Origin: Shewanella marisflavi
Lineage (GTDB): Bacteria; Pseudomonadota; Gammaproteobacteria; Enterobacterales; Shewanellaceae
Assembly (NCBI RefSeq): GCF_023283925.1
Contig: NZ_JAKIKX010000002.1
Coordinates: 62,001-126,000 of the forward strand
Direction of reading: 5' to 3'
Length of the DNA: 64,000 nt
Notes under the pieces: model-generated
What the model was told of the DNA's origin: nothing
Database searches by the model: none
What the model saw: the letters and a program-made list of their open reading frames with translations, nothing else
Part shown: positions 63,112 to 64,000 of the stretch, piece by piece
Layout of the letters: the number at the start of each line of letters is the position of its first letter
Numbering within the stretch: position 1 is the stretch's first letter
Made by a program: the position numbers and the translations under genes

Positions 63112-64000
63112 TTACTGGCTATAGCTGGAAAGAAAGTCACCAAACTCCACCAGCGCTTTTTGCAGATCTTCTTTGTGGGGGAGGAAGACGACCCTGAGAT
63201 GGTCGGGCTCCGGCCAGTTAAAGGCTGTGCCCTGTACCAACAGAATTTTCTTCTCCTTAAGTAGATCAAGCACCAGGCGCTCATCATCACGCAGATTAAA
63301 CTTCTTGGCGTCAAGCTTAGGGAAAGCATATAGCGCGCCCTTGGGCTTTTTACAGCTAACCCCTGGGATCTGATTGAGCAGTTCATAACAGGTGTCGCGC
63401 TGAACGGTCAATCTGCCTTCAGGGGCGACCAGTTCATTAATGCTTTGATAGCCCCCAAGGGCGGTCTGAATGGCATGCTGATTAGGCACGTTAGAACACA
63501 GACGCATAGATGCCAGCATGTCTAAGCCTTCGATATAACTCTTGGCTGCCTTGAGGTTACCCGAGAGCATCATCCAGCCTACACGAAAACCTGCTGCGCG
63601 ATAGGATTTAGACAAACCATTGAAGGTTACTGTTAAAATATCGTCTGACAGTGTGGCTGCGGGGATATGCACCGCGTCGTCATACAAGATCTTGTCGTAG
63701 ATCTCATCGGCAAACAAAATGATGTCATGTTGGCGACACAGCTCGATGATCTCCAGCAGCAACTCTCGCGAATACACAGCGCCGGTGGGGTTGTTCGGGT
63801 TGATGAGCACTATGCCACGGGTGCGGCTGCTGATCTTGGATTTAATATCGTCAAGATCGGGAAACCAGTCTGACTCTTCGTCACAGCGATAATGTTGCGC
63901 CTTGCCACCAGAGAGATGCACCGCCGCCGTCCACAGAGGATAGTCAGGAGAGGGCACCAGTACCTCATCATCAGTGTTGAGCAGACCTTGCATCGCCATC
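63112..64000 (-). CDS. alaA: Alanine aminotransferase AlaA, 5' part outside the window
   Basis: This is the C-terminal 296 codons of a PLP-dependent class I aminotransferase; the gene continues past position 64000. PLP-binding features are [23 protein letters not shown] and [18 protein letters not shown] (Lys forms the Schiff base), with the substrate Arg in HLRVVFLPH. The closest named relative is E. coli AlaA (YfbQ), which makes alanine from pyruvate and glutamate and lies next to yfbR there. The terminator at 63064 closes the gene. Confidence 0.92.
   Translation of the reverse strand, partial: MAMQGLLNTDDEVLVPSPDYPLWTAAVHLSGGKAQHYRCDEESDWFPDLDDIKSKISSRTRGIVLINPNNPTGAVYSRELLLEIIELCRQHDIILFADEIYDKILYDDAVHIPAATLSDDILTVTFNGLSKSYRAAGFRVGWMMLSGNLKAAKSYIEGLDMLASMRLCSNVPNQHAIQTALGGYQSINELVAPEGRLTVQRDTCYELLNQIPGVSCKKPKGALYAFPKLDAKKFNLRDDERLVLDLLKEKKILLVQGTAFNWPEPDHLRVVFLPHKEDLQKALVEFGDFLSSYSQ

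Noticed and set aside
62985..63386. 134-residue N-terminal extension of YfbR
   Set aside because: The extension overlaps the alaA 3' end and its terminator in another frame and has no similarity to YfbR, whose normal start is at 62984.

Overview
The window looks like a piece of the chromosome of a marine gammaproteobacterium, most likely a Shewanella. This is inferred from gene content and order: an asnS / NUDIX / pabB / class I fumarase / S9 peptidase run, adhE divergent from a MarC-family gene, alaA-yfbR-dgt, a second EF-G gene beside a DnaQ-like exonuclease, and many TonB, chemotaxis and HD-GYP type proteins. I saw no rRNA, tRNA, CRISPR array, insertion sequence or prophage.

Layout. 1-5.1 kb: start of a chemotaxis receptor gene, a CheX-like DUF3334 protein, a LacI-family regulator, an exonuclease and a second elongation factor G. 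5.5-35.3 kb: a large alpha-glucan (starch/maltodextrin) utilisation region interrupted by housekeeping genes. It holds a lipoprotein GH15 glucoamylase, an SLC45-like sugar permease, an M28 peptidase, a GH97 alpha-glucosidase, two exported GH13 enzymes, a MalA-like TonB receptor, a cytoplasmic GH13 glucosidase and a FucP/GluP-type glucose permease. Four nearly identical 14-bp palindromes (TGCATACGTATTCA type) lie upstream of the permease/glucoamylase unit, GH97, the TonB receptor and the cytoplasmic glucosidase, and so mark a local regulon; the LacI protein at 1.3 kb is the obvious candidate regulator. Between 15.2 and 24.8 kb lie a GFA protein, nitronate monooxygenase, GNAT, small exported proteins, an HD-GYP protein, an Omp85-type barrel, a DEAD-box helicase, a 107-bp tandem repeat block and two orphan ORFs.

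35.4-43 kb: an RsmB-like RNA methyltransferase, an SNF2-family helicase, YjbQ and a FAN1-like VRR-NUC nuclease. 43.1-46.4 kb: a compact four-gene unit (TlpA-like thioredoxin, small DUF4266 lipoprotein with a CxC tail, DUF3570 exported protein, ApbE flavin transferase). The DUF3570 protein carries a DALTGAS motif that matches the ApbE flavinylation signature, so this unit may be an envelope redox system with a covalently bound FMN. 46.6-47.5 kb: what looks like a lone integron gene cassette, with a 260-aa ORF ending inside a 78-bp attC site and no integrase in view. 47.6-64 kb: mostly core metabolism (asnS, NUDIX, pabB, fumarase, S9 peptidase, 2OG-Fe(II) oxygenase, adhE, MarC, dgt, yfbR, alaA).

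A recurring oddity is short tandem duplications of 13-18 bp, several spanning stop or start codons, scattered over the window both between and within genes.
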